The notes under the pieces are model-generated. The model did not search any database and had not been told where the DNA came from. It was given only the letters and a program-made list of their open reading frames with translations. Both the position numbers and the translations under genes were made by a program. Shown in pieces: positions 32,778-44,896 of a stretch of DNA of 64,000 nucleotides (its first letter is position 1; the number at the start of each line of letters is the position of its first letter). The stretch lies in the NCBI GenBank assembly GCA_016169945.1, contig JADLSH010000377.1, forward strand, positions 1,674,001 to 1,738,000. Reading direction: 5' to 3'. This stretch comes from Trachythela sp. YZ-2020. Taxonomy: Eukaryota; Cnidaria; Anthozoa; Malacalcyonacea; Clavulariidae.

Positions 32778-35700
32778 TCCTTTCATTTCATTTCATATTT
32801 TATTTGGTGAAGCAGGTTGAATAAACGGTGGCAGCTAAAGCTGATGTGGACCTGCTATCTATACAGATTACAAAAATTTATAATAAAAACCAATCCTACT
32901 GTAATTTATTCTAAAAGTAAATAAAGTCAAGTTTTTTGTTCCTGATGAGGCTTGCCTCCTTAAGGAAACTGATAGAGTTAATCAATGGTTTTTCCATTTT
33001 CAATAGAGTTTTAAAGGTTTCTAAATTATCTACTTCTCTCAGCTTTAATGGCAGACTATTCCACAATAGAGGACCTCTATATCTTATCGATATACGTCCA
33101 ATTTCTTTGGAATATCTTGGAATTTCAAACTTGTGACTATCTCTACTGCGAGTTTTAATAAGTTTAAAATGCATATCTAATGTTTCAGGTAAATTGTTAT
33201 AAAATATTTGATGCATCAACACTAGTATTTTTCTTTTGTAAATATAATCTATTTTGTCCCAATTTGCAGCTTTAAAAACCGCATCTTCAGATGTTATCTT
33301 GGGTATTTTGTGAATGATTCTGGCTGCTCTCAAATGTATCTTCTCAATATCATTCATTAAAGTTGGTGAACATGTTCCCCAAACAGATAAGCCATACGTA
33401 ACAGATGCGATGATATTCTTGAAATAAATCTCTTCCTGGACTTTTACAGGCAAATATGACATCCTCCGAAGTTGTCCAACTTTCGCACTGAATGATTTTG
33501 TTACATTTTTAATCTGTTCATCCCATTTAAGGTGGTTGTCTATCGTAATACCAATTTTTTTGTTGACAAACTTTGATGATGTCGGCTCCAATTTTAACCG
33601 GTCGTAAGGGTCCAATAAATTGTTGTCTTGTAATAATCAGGACTTCAGATTTACTTCGATGGATAGACAGGTGATTGTGGTTACACCAACAATTCACCTA
33701 CGACGCCACTTCGTTTAGGTTGTCTATTACCTCTTCAATGCTATCTCCGATACAATAAGATGTGGTATCATCTGCAAATATAGGTATACTTTTCCCTTGT
33801 GTATATAGTCCGCCAAGTCATTTATATAAATTGAGTATAGCCTTGGTCCCAGTTGTGATCCCTGAGGCACTCCATACATAGTTATTCTTGAGCTAGACTT
33901 AGATCCGTCTAACTCAACGTACTGCGATCTATTTTCAAGGTATAGTCGTTTAAAATATCCAACATTTGATCAGCTATAACAACGCCTTGTAATTTCTTGT
34001 ATAATATCTTGTGATTTATACTGTCAAAAGCCTTTTGAAACTCAAGTAATAACACACCAACAATTTTTCCATTATCTAGTGCATGTCTCCATATTTCTGT
34101 CAAATGTATCAATAAACCTTCTGTTGATTTACCTTTTCTGAAGCTCCACAGCTTGGATGTTGGGGCCCCATTTATTTCAATATGTTCGTCCAGGATTTTA
34201 CATATTTGGCCTTCAAAAATTTACCTGGAACACTTAGAAGGGAAATTGGCCTATAATTTCCATTCATTGTTTTGTTGCCTTTCTTAAATATGCCTTTAAC
34301 TTTTGATTTTTTCCATTGGCTGGGAATTTTTTTGTTTTCAAGGCATTTGTTAAACAATTGTAGTAGACTTGGTATGACTGCCGAACCAGCTAATTTTAAT
34401 TATTGGCTGCTACATTATCATTCCCAGTGGACTTTTCAGCATTTAGAGCTTTCATTTGCTTAATAAGATAGTTTTCATCAATATTTATTTGAACGCATAT
34501 GGGTGTTACTCTTGGTATGTAGCTATTTTCTTGATCGTTTATTTCTTCCTGAAATGTTTTCGCTAAATTTCTCCCTACATCTACAAAGAAGTCATTAAGT
34601 AATTCTGCCTCTTCAGGAGCCGATGTTATCAGGTTCCCATTTCCATCGGCCATTGCTGCTATCTTAGTTGATTTAGATTTTCTAGTTAATTTATTAATTG
34701 TTTGCCAGAATTCCTTAGTTGTTGTTGCATTTTCAAATTGTTCTTTCCAATATTCAGCCTCAGCAAGGCGTAGTGCATTCGTCACTTCATTGCGTAATTT
34801 GGTGTATGCATATTTTAGACTGCCATTATTACGGTTTTGTTGCCAAAGTTGCAAGGCTTTGTATCGCTGATTCATCAGCTTTTAATTTCTCTATTTATCT
34901 AAGGCAACGTACAGTATGGCTTTGGACTTTGGCTTTCCTCGTTTTAATAAAGTCATTTGAGATGCCCTTGTACATAGTTTTCCAAAAGTACGTTACATCG
35001 TCTACATAATCAAATGTGTTGGAGACCCCCCAAGGAGCTTTTTGTGGTGAGTTTTGAAATGACACTTTATCAAATGTTTTTAGCTTGATGTTCTTGTAAA
35101 GCGGTTTTGCGTGATCACTTTTAATTTTTAGGACACAATACACTAGCATATGATCGGATATAGCAGAAACAAAAGTTCCGCATTTCAAAATTTTATCAGA
35201 GAGAGACTCACTTATTATAATGAAATCAATGATTGTTTTAGATGTTTGGGCTATGCGAGTAGGTTCCTTGATAATATTATTTAAACCAAAATGGTTTAGT
35301 ATTCGTCGAAGCCTTCTAGAAAAGTATTGTTTTTCTTGTACTGATTCATCAGTAGTAAAGTCAGAATTAAAATCACCTATTAAAATAATATTTTTCTTCT
35401 GGACCCATATGTCATCAAGAGTACTGTACAGTGCTTCAAAGAATTTAGTATCTTTTGGTGGTCTATATAGTGTCCAAATAATAAATCTTCCTAACAACTA
35501 GTTCAATCGACACTGATTCAGTTTCCTCAGATTTGTTAATTTGGTTCTGTGGGTTTACAGTTAAATGACTTTTAAAATAGAACAAGCAGCCACCTCCTTG
35601 TTTTCCTTTCGTATCGCATCGTTCAAAGTCATAGTTTTCTATCGAGATTTCATTATCAGTTATTTGTCGTTTAAATGTGTTTCTGTAATTGCTAGAAAGT

Positions 35701-35890
35701 CAAATTTTCTTTCTTTTAGTAGGAGTTCCACTTGGACTAGTTTTGATAACAGGCCATTTACATTTATATGTGCAAGCTTTATTCATTTATTGCCAAGGGA
35801 ACAACTGAATCCCCCCCAAAGGCTCATACTGGACCCATATCCTCTACTTCGTTATAGACAAGATCCTCTTGGTTTTGTTGCTGTATAGGA
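32778..35890 (-). mobile_element. LINE B, minus-strand non-LTR retrotransposon
   Basis: On the minus strand the element runs endonuclease, linker, reverse transcriptase, C-terminus, and ends in an iterated ATGAA-type tail (32,780-32,800 reads TTTCATTTCATTTCAT on the plus strand). The 5' boundary is unclear, near 35,880. The reading frame is broken in many places. Confidence 0.8.
32911..35880 (-). pseudogene. LINE B endonuclease/reverse transcriptase
   Basis: From the 5' side: LYRPPKD, LIGDFNSDF and FVSAISDHMLVY of the endonuclease (35,497-34,895); a linker (34,875-34,396); then RT pieces with GNYRPISLLSVPGK, FQKAFDSINHK, GVPQGSQLGP and, in a shifted frame near 33,770, FADDTTSY. The C-terminal part (33,615-32,911) holds IGITIDNHLKW and YGLSVWGTCSP. 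At least five frameshifts or stops separate the blocks. The catalytic FADD survives but is out of frame with its neighbours. It belongs to the Jockey/CR1/L2 group by motif style. Confidence 0.8.
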
Positions 35891-35994
35891 ATATTATTTC
35901 ACAGTTACATGCTTATTGATTTTAGCCGAAACACAGTATGCACTAGTCATTGGGAAGCCTCGCACCCTCCTATCCGGGGAACAGCGGGGCATTA

Positions 35995-36715
35995 CATAAA
36001 GGTTGTGTCCTAAATCATTATAATCTCCCGCTGTACGTGGCATTCTTACTAGTCTAAACACGACTAAAGTCCCTATTCTAAAATTAACCCAATTTTGGCC
36101 TTTGGAGGCCAAACATGCAATCCAGAGTTTGACAAAACTTTACCAAAGTAGGTAAATATTTTGTAATTTTTCTGTTAGTTGTATCTTGCAATGTATACAA
36201 AGTCAATATATTATCCTGCAAAAGCCAATTTTAGTAAAACAATGACTATAGAGTATGGGGTAAATGTCCATGAACAAGGCTTAATAAAACATCTCGAACA
36301 GACGAATCACCGCTGATTCGGCCCATAATCCCTGGCCATCATGACACATAGCTAACGCTGTCTAAAGCCTCGGGTACCGAGGCATAACAGATAGGCTAAT
36401 CTGCAAATAAATCCCCGCTATTTCCAGGCATGTCCGGGTAGGGGGGTGCGGGGCTTTCCAATGACTTGGTGCATAAGTTCGATAATATAAAGCATAGGTA
36501 TATAATATGGCATAGGAACCCTTATATTCAAACAGAAAAAAGTCTGGATGCATGGCAAGAATCAGTCTGTTTTCAACCTTAGCTTTTGCACAGTTCCTTT
36601 CCTATATTATATACAGTGCTGAATTGCCGTAGTGCACAACATTTAACATTTTATATCAACAGTGTTGAAACTTACATATATTGATAAACCACAACATGAT
36701 CTTAGTCAACGTTTA
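35995..36715 (+). repeat. dispersed repeat R1, copy 2
   Basis: Collinear with 13590-14330 in several blocks, including GAGGCATAACAGATAGGCTA and AAACAGAAAAAAGTC. Non-coding; two blocks are separated by a longer insertion here (about 36,130-36,360). Confidence 0.6.
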
Positions 36716-36719
36716 TTGT

Positions 36720-37790
36720 CAGCCTTTTCAGGACGTCGAAAAGAGTGGAAAACAGGTAAACACATAAAAATCTCGGTGAAACAAACAGTGTACAAAGATT
36801 TTGTGAATGAAAACCGACCTCAAACAGTAAATTCTAGTCTATGAATACTATTGTCTATTGCAATTCTCATTCGTCCTGTATAAGGCTATAGAATTGATTT
36901 ACCTACATATTGGCATTAAATTATACGAACATTAAAGGCACGACAACTTTCTATCCGAACATTTATTTTGGATTGCCATGGTCTAAGCATGGACATCATA
37001 GTTACTATGAAACTACTTGAGCCAATTTTACAAAAAAAATATAAACTTCGTCTATATTATAGCTATATTAAAATGGTTTTCAAAATATAGTTTGGTATAA
37101 AGCCGTACGTAAACAAGATTTTGTACAGTAAAATGAATTACTTCACGAGAGCTTTGAATTACCATCTTTCCATACTACCACCAAAAACAACCTGCAGTTT
37201 CTAAGCCATCAAGTGTCCTCGAAAAAAAACATTACTCAGAAAGCATATTTTTTTGCCAAATAATTCGGTTGGCAGCAGTTTTACAAGTTCCCATTTGCTA
37301 TTATTCTTGAACATTACAAGTTCTTGCAGATTTAATGCCTGCAGATGCAGTGTATTACTAACAAACATTGTTTTTTGAAAGCTTTAAAACAACTTTACTA
37401 ATTGGCTTCTTTTTCTGTTTTCATGCTTTGTTAGTATCTACTGCAACACGCATAAGTCGAAAATTGTTTTTCAACTTCACAAATTTGATTGGCTGCCATT
37501 TATAGTGTAATACCGTTCTCAAATTTAATTATTCAAGCACTGCCTAAAATTCCAAAATTAATTATTGCTTACATTAATAATAAGCAAATTTAATTTTATA
37601 TGTTCAATTCTATTTCTCATTGGTTTGGTCTATATGTCGCTTGGATCAAGTATTATTCGTCTGGAAACTTTCGAAAAGGCTTAAATTATCGTCTGAATAG
37701 TTGAATTTCAGTTGCTGCATGTTTTGACGCACGCTCTTCTGCCAATCAAGACTGTTCTTATATTAGATATATATTTTAACATAGATTTAA
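36720..37790. other. spacer without recognised gene
   Basis: AT-rich, no supported gene. Confidence 0.4.
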
Positions 37791-37794
37791 TCTT

Positions 37795-37925
37795 GGGTTA
37801 AATGCCTTAAACCAGGGTTAACTAATCGCTCCGCTAATCGACCTTTGACGAACGCCAAACTAACCCAGGATTAGCTAACCCAGGGCTAAGGATTTTTAAC
37901 CCTGGGTTAGCGCTGGGTTAAGTTA
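37795..37925. repeat. cluster of AACCCAGGGTTA-type palindromes
   Basis: Within 130 bp, five or more variants of TAACCCAGGGTTA or its halves (CTTGGGTTAA, CCAGGGTTAA, TAACCCAGG, AACCCTGGGTTA, CTGGGTTAAG) occur in both orientations, so the whole can fold on itself. It may be a short MITE or satellite remnant. Confidence 0.5.
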
Positions 37926-37929
37926 ATCG

Positions 37930-40040
37930 GCTTTTCGTTGTTCTGCTTCACTTTTGTCCTGAATTCGGTATAAAAGCGAAGGTTGTCGTTGCATCTTGAC
38001 AGCTTAAAAACTATAGACATAGACATAGTATTATCTATAAAATCAAGGCCAAAATGGCTAATTTTAATTTTTTGCAAGTAGAACTGTGGATAAGTTTGGT
38101 TTGGTTTGTGTTTAAATAGAGTTTTGTACCTTTGAATGTCGCGGTTAAACGCGAACTTTCAAGCAAAAAAGTATATATTTTGAATCCCAGAAACATACGA
38201 ATCTTTCTTCGCCGTTTCTCAGTGTACTTAAGATGGCTCCCTACAGTTCTGTAAAACTATGTGTACTTTTCAGTAACTTTTGCTTTCAACCAAATCTTTA
38301 TTAGATACACTTATGACAATATGACACGGCAAAATGAACATTTCTACGAATATAAAGAGGTCTTGGGCTGTCCATTTATGGACAAACAGGAATAGTGTTA
38401 GTGTTGCTATGGCGACCATAGCGTCTTATCTTTTGCGCTTATATTGTCTAATTTCAGATTGAATCGAAAATATCTTTCGGTCATTTTTTCTGAACTTTTT
38501 TGGGAAGATTTATGGTCCACAAAGGAATAACATATAAATATTTGTAGGGTAGTTTGCAAATAAGTTTTCGAGATATTTTGAAATTTCGATTACAGAGCAG
38601 CCGAAGGAAACACGAGAAAAACAGCTCGGAATTCCTGTTGAAGTTGCTGACGTCAAAAAAATCGACTCGACATGATCGCATTTTGCCCATGCGTCTGAAT
38701 TATAATGCTGAACAACACGAATTGAAACAAAATCAAACATGTGTATAGTTTTGTGCTTGGTTCTTTCTTGTGTATTTTTATTCCGATTTCTTGGCTTGTG
38801 CCAAATATTCTTTACTTGTTTGAGATGAAAATACATGATTAATTACCATGGAAATAGAAATACTATTAATCCAAAGTCTCTCCCACGCAATTAAGCAGAG
38901 AAATGAAGGCGCGCTGCAGGGAGTAATTTTTGCTTTTTGGAGCCATGACTTAAGTACACTGAGTCATGTCCCGTTGTCATTTGTTGGCTGGCTTTTTCCA
39001 TCTCGCTTAGGTCTACTTTTTCTTGCTTTCTGACAGACTTTATTGCGTCATAAAGCACGCGTAATTAGCCAATCAAATTTCTCGTTAGATACTACTTATA
39101 ATATAATATTTTTTTGATCGAACTTCGATCCAAAAAACTATTATTGAAGAGCCAAACCATATGGCCAAACCCACTGACGGAGATGGGTCTGGAAGCAATG
39201 TCACGGATTGAGATTGTCTGAATTAGTAAGCGTTTATATCGAAGTTATTGAGTCCAACTGGAATGGTTGTCTCAAATAAAAAATTAAGGAGCAAAAGAAA
39301 ATTGTTTTCAAAATTAGTATTTTTTCTATTTTCTTTCTCTATTTTTTGTACTTTAACGGTTTAGAGGACACCCATTCCAGTTGGATCTAAAATAAACAGC
39401 TATAAATTAAGTCAACTTCATATAGAAAGTAAGTAGACAATTTAAAAAAGTACGTCTCCCAAGTCTGTTTGAATCACATTGAAGTACATTTTATTGGTCA
39501 CGTACGTGTTTCTCATAGTTTTTTTACCATTTACATCTACAGTACACACTTTTTAGCTTAACTGATGAAATTGTATTTTAATCTAGACATTTTTTTCTTA
39601 AAAAGTGTTGTTTTAAGTTGTAATTTCACTGGTAAATAGGCTTTATTCTCAATTGTTAAATGTAAATTATTGACCGCCATTTTGAATTTTAATTATTCTT
39701 GTCTCCATGGAAACAGCGAACACAGCAAAAACTTCAGGGATTTCAAAGTTTGTTTTGCGTTTGAAAATTGAGTTTTTTGATACAAAAATGGAAAAATAAT
39801 TATTAAAAATCACTCCAGTTTTACGCCAAAGAACAGGTGCAATAATGGAATGTATTTTTGTTATAAATATGCAGTTTACGGCATGATTTCACTGATATAA
39901 GATTCGATCGAGAATCGATTTTCTGTTGAAAAATCTGGTGACTAGTGTTCTTCTATATGAAGAAACAAATTGTCAGTCATATCTTTAGGCTCTCATATTT
40001 AAGCAGTCAAAATTGTATCAGCTATTTTACATATTTTACA
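37930..40040. other. spacer with one short inverted repeat
   Basis: No supported gene. An inverted pair at 39,249-39,395 (GTCCAACTGGAATGG ... CCATTCCAGTTGGAT) encloses about 115 bp of AT-rich DNA and is probably a small foldback. Confidence 0.4.
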
Positions 40041-40041
40041 G

Positions 40042-40303
40042 TATATATATATATATATATATATAGTCAAATCTGCAGACATGCATGTTTCGCCGTTCAA
40101 CGGCTCGTCAGTGCAGCTTGTAACGCAGCCTAGATGCGAGTGACTTCGTATTTATACACCATACTCTTGCCCTCACCAAGCGCATGTGGTACAATACTCA
40201 GACACATGCGCATCCAGACATGCGTGAAGTGTCTTGGGGCCAGAGTGCTCAAACGACCACAAGGGAAGTGAGCTTTTGCATATATATATATATATATATA
40301 TAC
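40042..40303 (-). mobile_element. short element between two AT microsatellites, carrying a hammerhead ribozyme
   Basis: About 215 bp of complex sequence is flanked on both sides by (AT)n tracts (40,042-40,064 and 40,279-40,301). The minus strand contains a hammerhead ribozyme at one edge. Hammerheads of this minimal type are known in Penelope-like retroelements and in animal retrozymes, both reported from cnidarians. No coding sequence and no second ribozyme are visible, so this is a solo or truncated unit. Confidence 0.55.
40073..40116 (-). ncRNA. type I hammerhead ribozyme
   Basis: On the minus strand the order is CTGCA (stem I), CTGACGA (conserved core), GCCG-TTGAA-CGGC (stem II and loop), GAAA (conserved core), C-ATGCAT-G (very short stem III), TC of the GUC cleavage triplet, then TGCAG (stem I return). 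Stem I pairs 5 of 5 and can extend past one mismatch; stem II pairs 4 of 4; both core boxes match the CUGANGA/GAAA consensus. The A before stem III and the U of GUC can pair as in active ribozymes. Cleavage is predicted after the C at position 40,078 of the minus strand. Tiny stem III is typical of retroelement hammerheads. Confidence 0.8.
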
Positions 40304-40534
40304 AACATTTCACCGCAGAGTGGGAACAAGATCAGTTTATGGTTACGATTACGATTAGTTTGTGTGCCTATATTAAATTGTTTAAGGCAGCGGTAAAATA
40401 TAAATTAAGAATCTATATCTTGAAAGGAAACTATCACGGCATAGCAAAGAGGTACATTTCATTATATTGCAGTAGATAATCGTCCCTACACCTATCAATA
40501 TAAACCGATTTTTTTAACAACTCTCCTAATATTA

Positions 40535-40578
40535 GGGAGCGGTCATAAAGTAAGTGCTACCCCGCGGCGGAGGATATT
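40535..40578 (+). repeat. left terminal inverted repeat
   Basis: Starts GGGAGCGGTCATAAAGTAAG and extends to GGCGGAGGATATT, matching the right end with two mismatches. It is followed by three copies of TACCCC within 100 bp. Confidence 0.85.
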
Positions 40579-40912
40579 CTTAATTTTCCGAAAATAATTT
40601 CATACCCCTTCAAAATTTTCCAATGTATTTGGTACCCCAACCAGCAAACAGACTAAAAATTCCATACCCCATCAATCTGATCATTAAGAAAGTTAATCTT
40701 TAAATTAATGTTAAACGTTGTTTTTTCATGCTGGTATCAAAACACCACAATTTTTCAGATATACAGATACATATACCTGGTATTGATCATCCAATCCTAC
40801 CATTGATTGTCACTACAAGCGAATATTTCAAATCTGCATAAATGTAAAACAGTATTTTCGATCATCTCAACAACAAATCAACATATGTGTGCCTTACTAG
40901 AATTCCTATTAA

Positions 40913-43900
40913 TTAAAGTATACTTACAAAATCTCTTATTCTCCAATTTGTGGCAACTCTACCACTCCTTGTCGTTGTAAATATTTCTTCAACAGCAGTA
41001 TCGTCATCTACATCTATGCTGTCACAATCAGATTCACTGGTCGAGATACATACATAAGCATCTGGAACAAGTGTATCGGCGATAACAATATCCTGATCAC
41101 TATCACTCGAATCCATTGCAGAATCATCAGACTCAGTTTCTGAATTTTCTTGAATTGGCTATGAAGTTGTATTGGGATCACCGAGCGTTAACATTGAAGC
41201 AATATGAGTAGTGATGAAAGTGATTTTTTCTTTTCTCTTCAGTTTAAGAGAGTTACACAGTTTGTAATGATGGAGGTATTTGTCTAACTCACTCATGGTC
41301 AACTTTTTTAATGTTCCTTCTCTTAGTAGCACTGGCCAGTCACAATCGTCAAATTTCTTTTGCTTTTGTTCTTTCAAGTAAACTTGCTTTTTCTCAGCCC
41401 TTTTCTTTTTATTGATTTTCAAAATCTGCAAATGCTCAACATACTTTTTGACCAATAATTTATCAGTTATAAACGTCTTTGAAAAATCATCAAGATCTTC
41501 TTCTGTTCTAAGTTTTCCTTGAGCCATGTGATCTTTAATTTGCTTCCTTGGTTGAAAATCATCAACACACCGACTCTTACCATCCACTTCCGTTGGAGTC
41601 TTAAAAACACTTAGGTAATGAAAATCATTGGAACTAGTGTCTGGCATTGGTTTAGGAATCCGAGCACAAACTGGACAGTCCAACCCATATCAGAACAGTG
41701 GCAAAAGGATGGATCCGAGCAAGCATACCTTATATATTCCAGGTATTTCTAACCAATTTCAAAATGCTTCTCAATAAAATTTTGAAGCATTTTAAAGTAG
41801 TGACTGCCAGGTAGCGCCATTTTCGTATTATCAGAGGCAGCTACATAGGTTTTCAAGTAGTGAGGATTGTTGAAAAAAATATATTTATTGGCTTCTGATG
41901 TATATGCCTGCATGTACCCTCCAGGTGCAGGAGCACCATCAATACGAAATGTGAGTACTTTGAAGGCATTGAATTTCATCCTTTCAAATTCACTGGTTTC
42001 TAGTTCTTCCAATGACATTCCATCTAACTGTTCATCAGAAAGTCCTTCGTATGTTTGTTTGTATTCCCAATCCAATGGACCTCCATCGCATATTGCATCC
42101 CCAACATAACTTTGAATACGTTCAACTTCATTGTGACTGCTGTCATCGTTGGCAAGATGGTGACGAATATAATAGTCAAGATTTGTTAAAAGGATTAGCT
42201 CAGCAGTTCGAAATTTTACATCATGGTTGGTAACTCCAACTCCAGGGCCAGCGTCAGTAAATTCGTGGACCCTTGACTTCATTACTGGGAGAAAAGGCAC
42301 AATTGTCCTTCAGCTGGCATCACAAAGTTCACTCAGCTTGTTAGTAGCTTCCCAGGTGACACGGTTGGAAGAATTTGAGTGGTGCACATTTTCAAGTGAT
42401 TCAAACAAATCAATAATATTTCTGAGGATTCTTTGAATATCCAGTTCCTTTTCCATTTCATTGACCGATTCAGAACAATGAGTAACAGCTTGCTGCAATG
42501 CTTGCAATCTTTCCGATTCATACAAACGAAATTGACAGTCTGGATCATTTGTTATGTTCATAATATCTTCTTTAATTGTCATCAAAGAGTATAGCTTCAA
42601 TTGATCAACTAGTGGAATCAATAAATTGTCATCTAATTCTACGTGTTGCTCATCATCTGTGGTGAACAGTTTTGGTTCTTCGTATCGCAAGCGCATATAC
42701 TCAGATGCCCAAACTGATCCACTGCTACCGATAAAATGTTTTGGGCGATTGAACACAATTGTGTTGTCCTTTGCGATCTTTACTTTCATGTCATTATCGA
42801 TTTCTTGAATTTCGAAAGACATCACCCTGTTCACACCAGGGGTTGCATTGACTAAGCGAGTGGGGAAATCATATTTAGGCAAAGTTCGTTGTTTCAAATT
42901 TTCTGATGGCTGAATTATTTTTAAATTCCTTGCACTTTTAACACCTGCAGTGCAAAAGGAAAATCAGATATCAATTTACAATGTATTTATATGCATGACA
43001 AAAGTCAAGTTTGGCCTAAATCGACTTTTTAATAATGTAACACTATATTATGTTTATTAATTTAGCCAAAATCTTTCATTATATAAAAGGGTTCTTAATT
43101 TATTAATAGAGGATAACTTGGGTGTAGAATACGTCCAGTGCAACATATATATAAAAAGGCTCTTTATTGGGATTTCTATAACCTCTTGAAATATTGAAAT
43201 GAGTTTTGTTGGGTATATATATATATATATTATATATATCGTTTTATAGGCATTGATATGCATGGTACATTATGTTTTAATACCTGTACTCGTCCCAGGA
43301 CATATGTAGGCTTTGTCATCCCTGGAAATGAAAAAGTTGAATTTGCTGGCATCATCTTGTGAATCTATTAAGTTTTGTCTCAATAGGATGCCTTTCTTGA
43401 ATGCACGCTGATAGTGGGTTAAAACGTTATCATTTTCTTGAAGCTTTGGTGGCTTCTTGCTGCAGAAAAGGCCTAGCCCTAAATGCTTTTTGGCTTGGAG
43501 ACTCCGACGATTTCTTGGCCGAGCTCTATTATATACTGTTGTTGCAGATTTAATTGGCTTGAGACCTCTCGAAAGTCTGCTATAATTTGCCAGCTTAAGG
43601 AAATATTTTTTTTACTCTGATTCAAGTACATAACTGCATCATTTCTGCGACCATGAGCAGTTGATTTAGTCTTTTTACAATTCAGTATAAATTCTTCATC
43701 TTGGTTATCCAACTGTTGTGGTCTGCCAGAACTGGCTTTCCTCATTCCAACTCTTTCTTCCACAACTTATTTCTTATATTTTCTGGATATAATTTCTTTG
43801 AAACCCTTCTCGTTCTCACCATTTTCAAGTTTAAGTAATGTTAATTTTCTGGTGTGCAAATCTTCAATATGTTCTCTCAATTCATCCAATTGTGTTCTGT

Positions 43901-44733
43901 TCCAAAGCTTTTCCTTTTTTCGTAACTTTTCTTCCATATCTGATATGGTTTTCTCAACTTTGTTTATTTTAATTTTCAAGTCATCTCTTACATCAGTTGC
44001 TGCCTTTGCTTTGACTTTGTTCTTAACCTCTATTGTTTCAAGCGCTTGAGTTTTGTATTTGCTCACCCTGGAGCCAATGCCTAGATCAATTTGATCCTTT
44101 TTTGAAATATTGTTTCCAAGAATTACTTTTAAAACTTTCTTGTCCCAGGAAGTATCTAGACTGTTCAAAACCTCCTCGACCTCATCTGGTGATAGTGCAG
44201 TTGTAGGCATGTCCTTGACCTTGTCATTCAAAATATCCTCAGTAAATAAGTCAAGATCGACATCCTTTGTGCGTAACAACACATACTGTTGTTTCACAAT
44301 ATACACTGGAATGCCATGTTGTGGGTGGCAAATGAAATCCAGGAAATTCTTCTTGCTGTGTCGATCTGTAAGCACTGTTTCAGTAACATTGGGATGATAA
44401 GACATATACAAGGAAAATGCTTCACTAAAATCCATAAAAGAAGTACGAACTATTCTGGTAGGAAGCTCGATATTCACCATTAGGCCTTGCAAAATTGCAC
44501 GGATACATTTTAAATTATTAATGTGTGAACTAGTTTCCACACTATTATAATTTATAATATTAGTATTCTCTTTCTTTTCAAAGATGTCAATTCTCTCAGA
44601 CAAGTAATCTTCGCACTGAGCGGGCAAATTTGTTTGAAGCGACATTCTTACGTGTTCGGAAATGTTTGACGATTCTCTTATTTTGGTCCGTACATTGTTC
44701 TTAGTATTGCAATTCATTTGCATGTTTATTATT
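40913..44733 (-). pseudogene. DDE-like transposase with coiled coil and zinc cluster
   Basis: Read on the minus strand. N-terminal part: about 320 residues ending in a charged coiled coil (44,733-43,770). After one in-frame TAA comes GRPQQLDNQDEEF and a basic region (KSATTVYNRARPRNRRS), with a frameshift in an A-run near 43,610; a GT-AG intron follows (about 43,283-42,948). The next block carries PGVNRVMSFEIQE and a long helical stretch. One in-frame TGA at 42,312 precedes FTDAGPGVGVTNHDVKFR and HNEVERIQS, which I read as the second D and the E of an RNase H-fold DDE site. A Cys cluster (CSDPSFCHC, then CPVC after a frameshift near 41,690), a basic coiled coil and an acidic C-terminus complete it. 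First D not assigned. Confidence 0.65.
42948..43283 (-). other. intron of the DDE-like gene
   Basis: On the minus strand the donor is ACGAGTACAG|GTATT and the acceptor TTTTGCACTGCAG|GTGTT. It contains a (TA)n run. Coding on both sides is consistent with one protein. Confidence 0.6.
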
Positions 44734-44896
44734 GAGTCTTCTTTGTCTTCTTTGTCCGGCTGCACCCCAATCTCGTTCCCAGACGTATGCCTGTTCGCGG
44801 GCTGTGGTGACAACCCGCGAACAGGCAATCACACGCACGCGCAGTGCTCATATCACGAAACACATGCAGGAAAATTTCCACAGTAAAAGCAAAATT
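44734..44896. promoter_or_regulatory. shared divergent promoter region
   Basis: The first plausible ATG of the minus-strand gene (MQMNCN, near 44,728) and the ATG of the plus-strand gene (44,897) leave about 165 bp for both promoters. It contains a perfect palindrome at 44,789-44,826 and ACGCACGCGCAG, and is more GC-rich than the surroundings. Confidence 0.5.
44789..44826. promoter_or_regulatory. 13-bp-arm palindrome between divergent genes
   Basis: GCCTGTTCGCGGG is followed by a 12-base spacer and its exact inverse CCCGCGAACAGGC. Its central position between two divergent starts fits an operator-like or transposase-binding site; a simple hairpin is the alternative. Confidence 0.6.

Noticed and set aside
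43217..43243. (TA)n tract as a possible origin or regulatory site
   Set aside because: Ordinary microsatellite within an intron.
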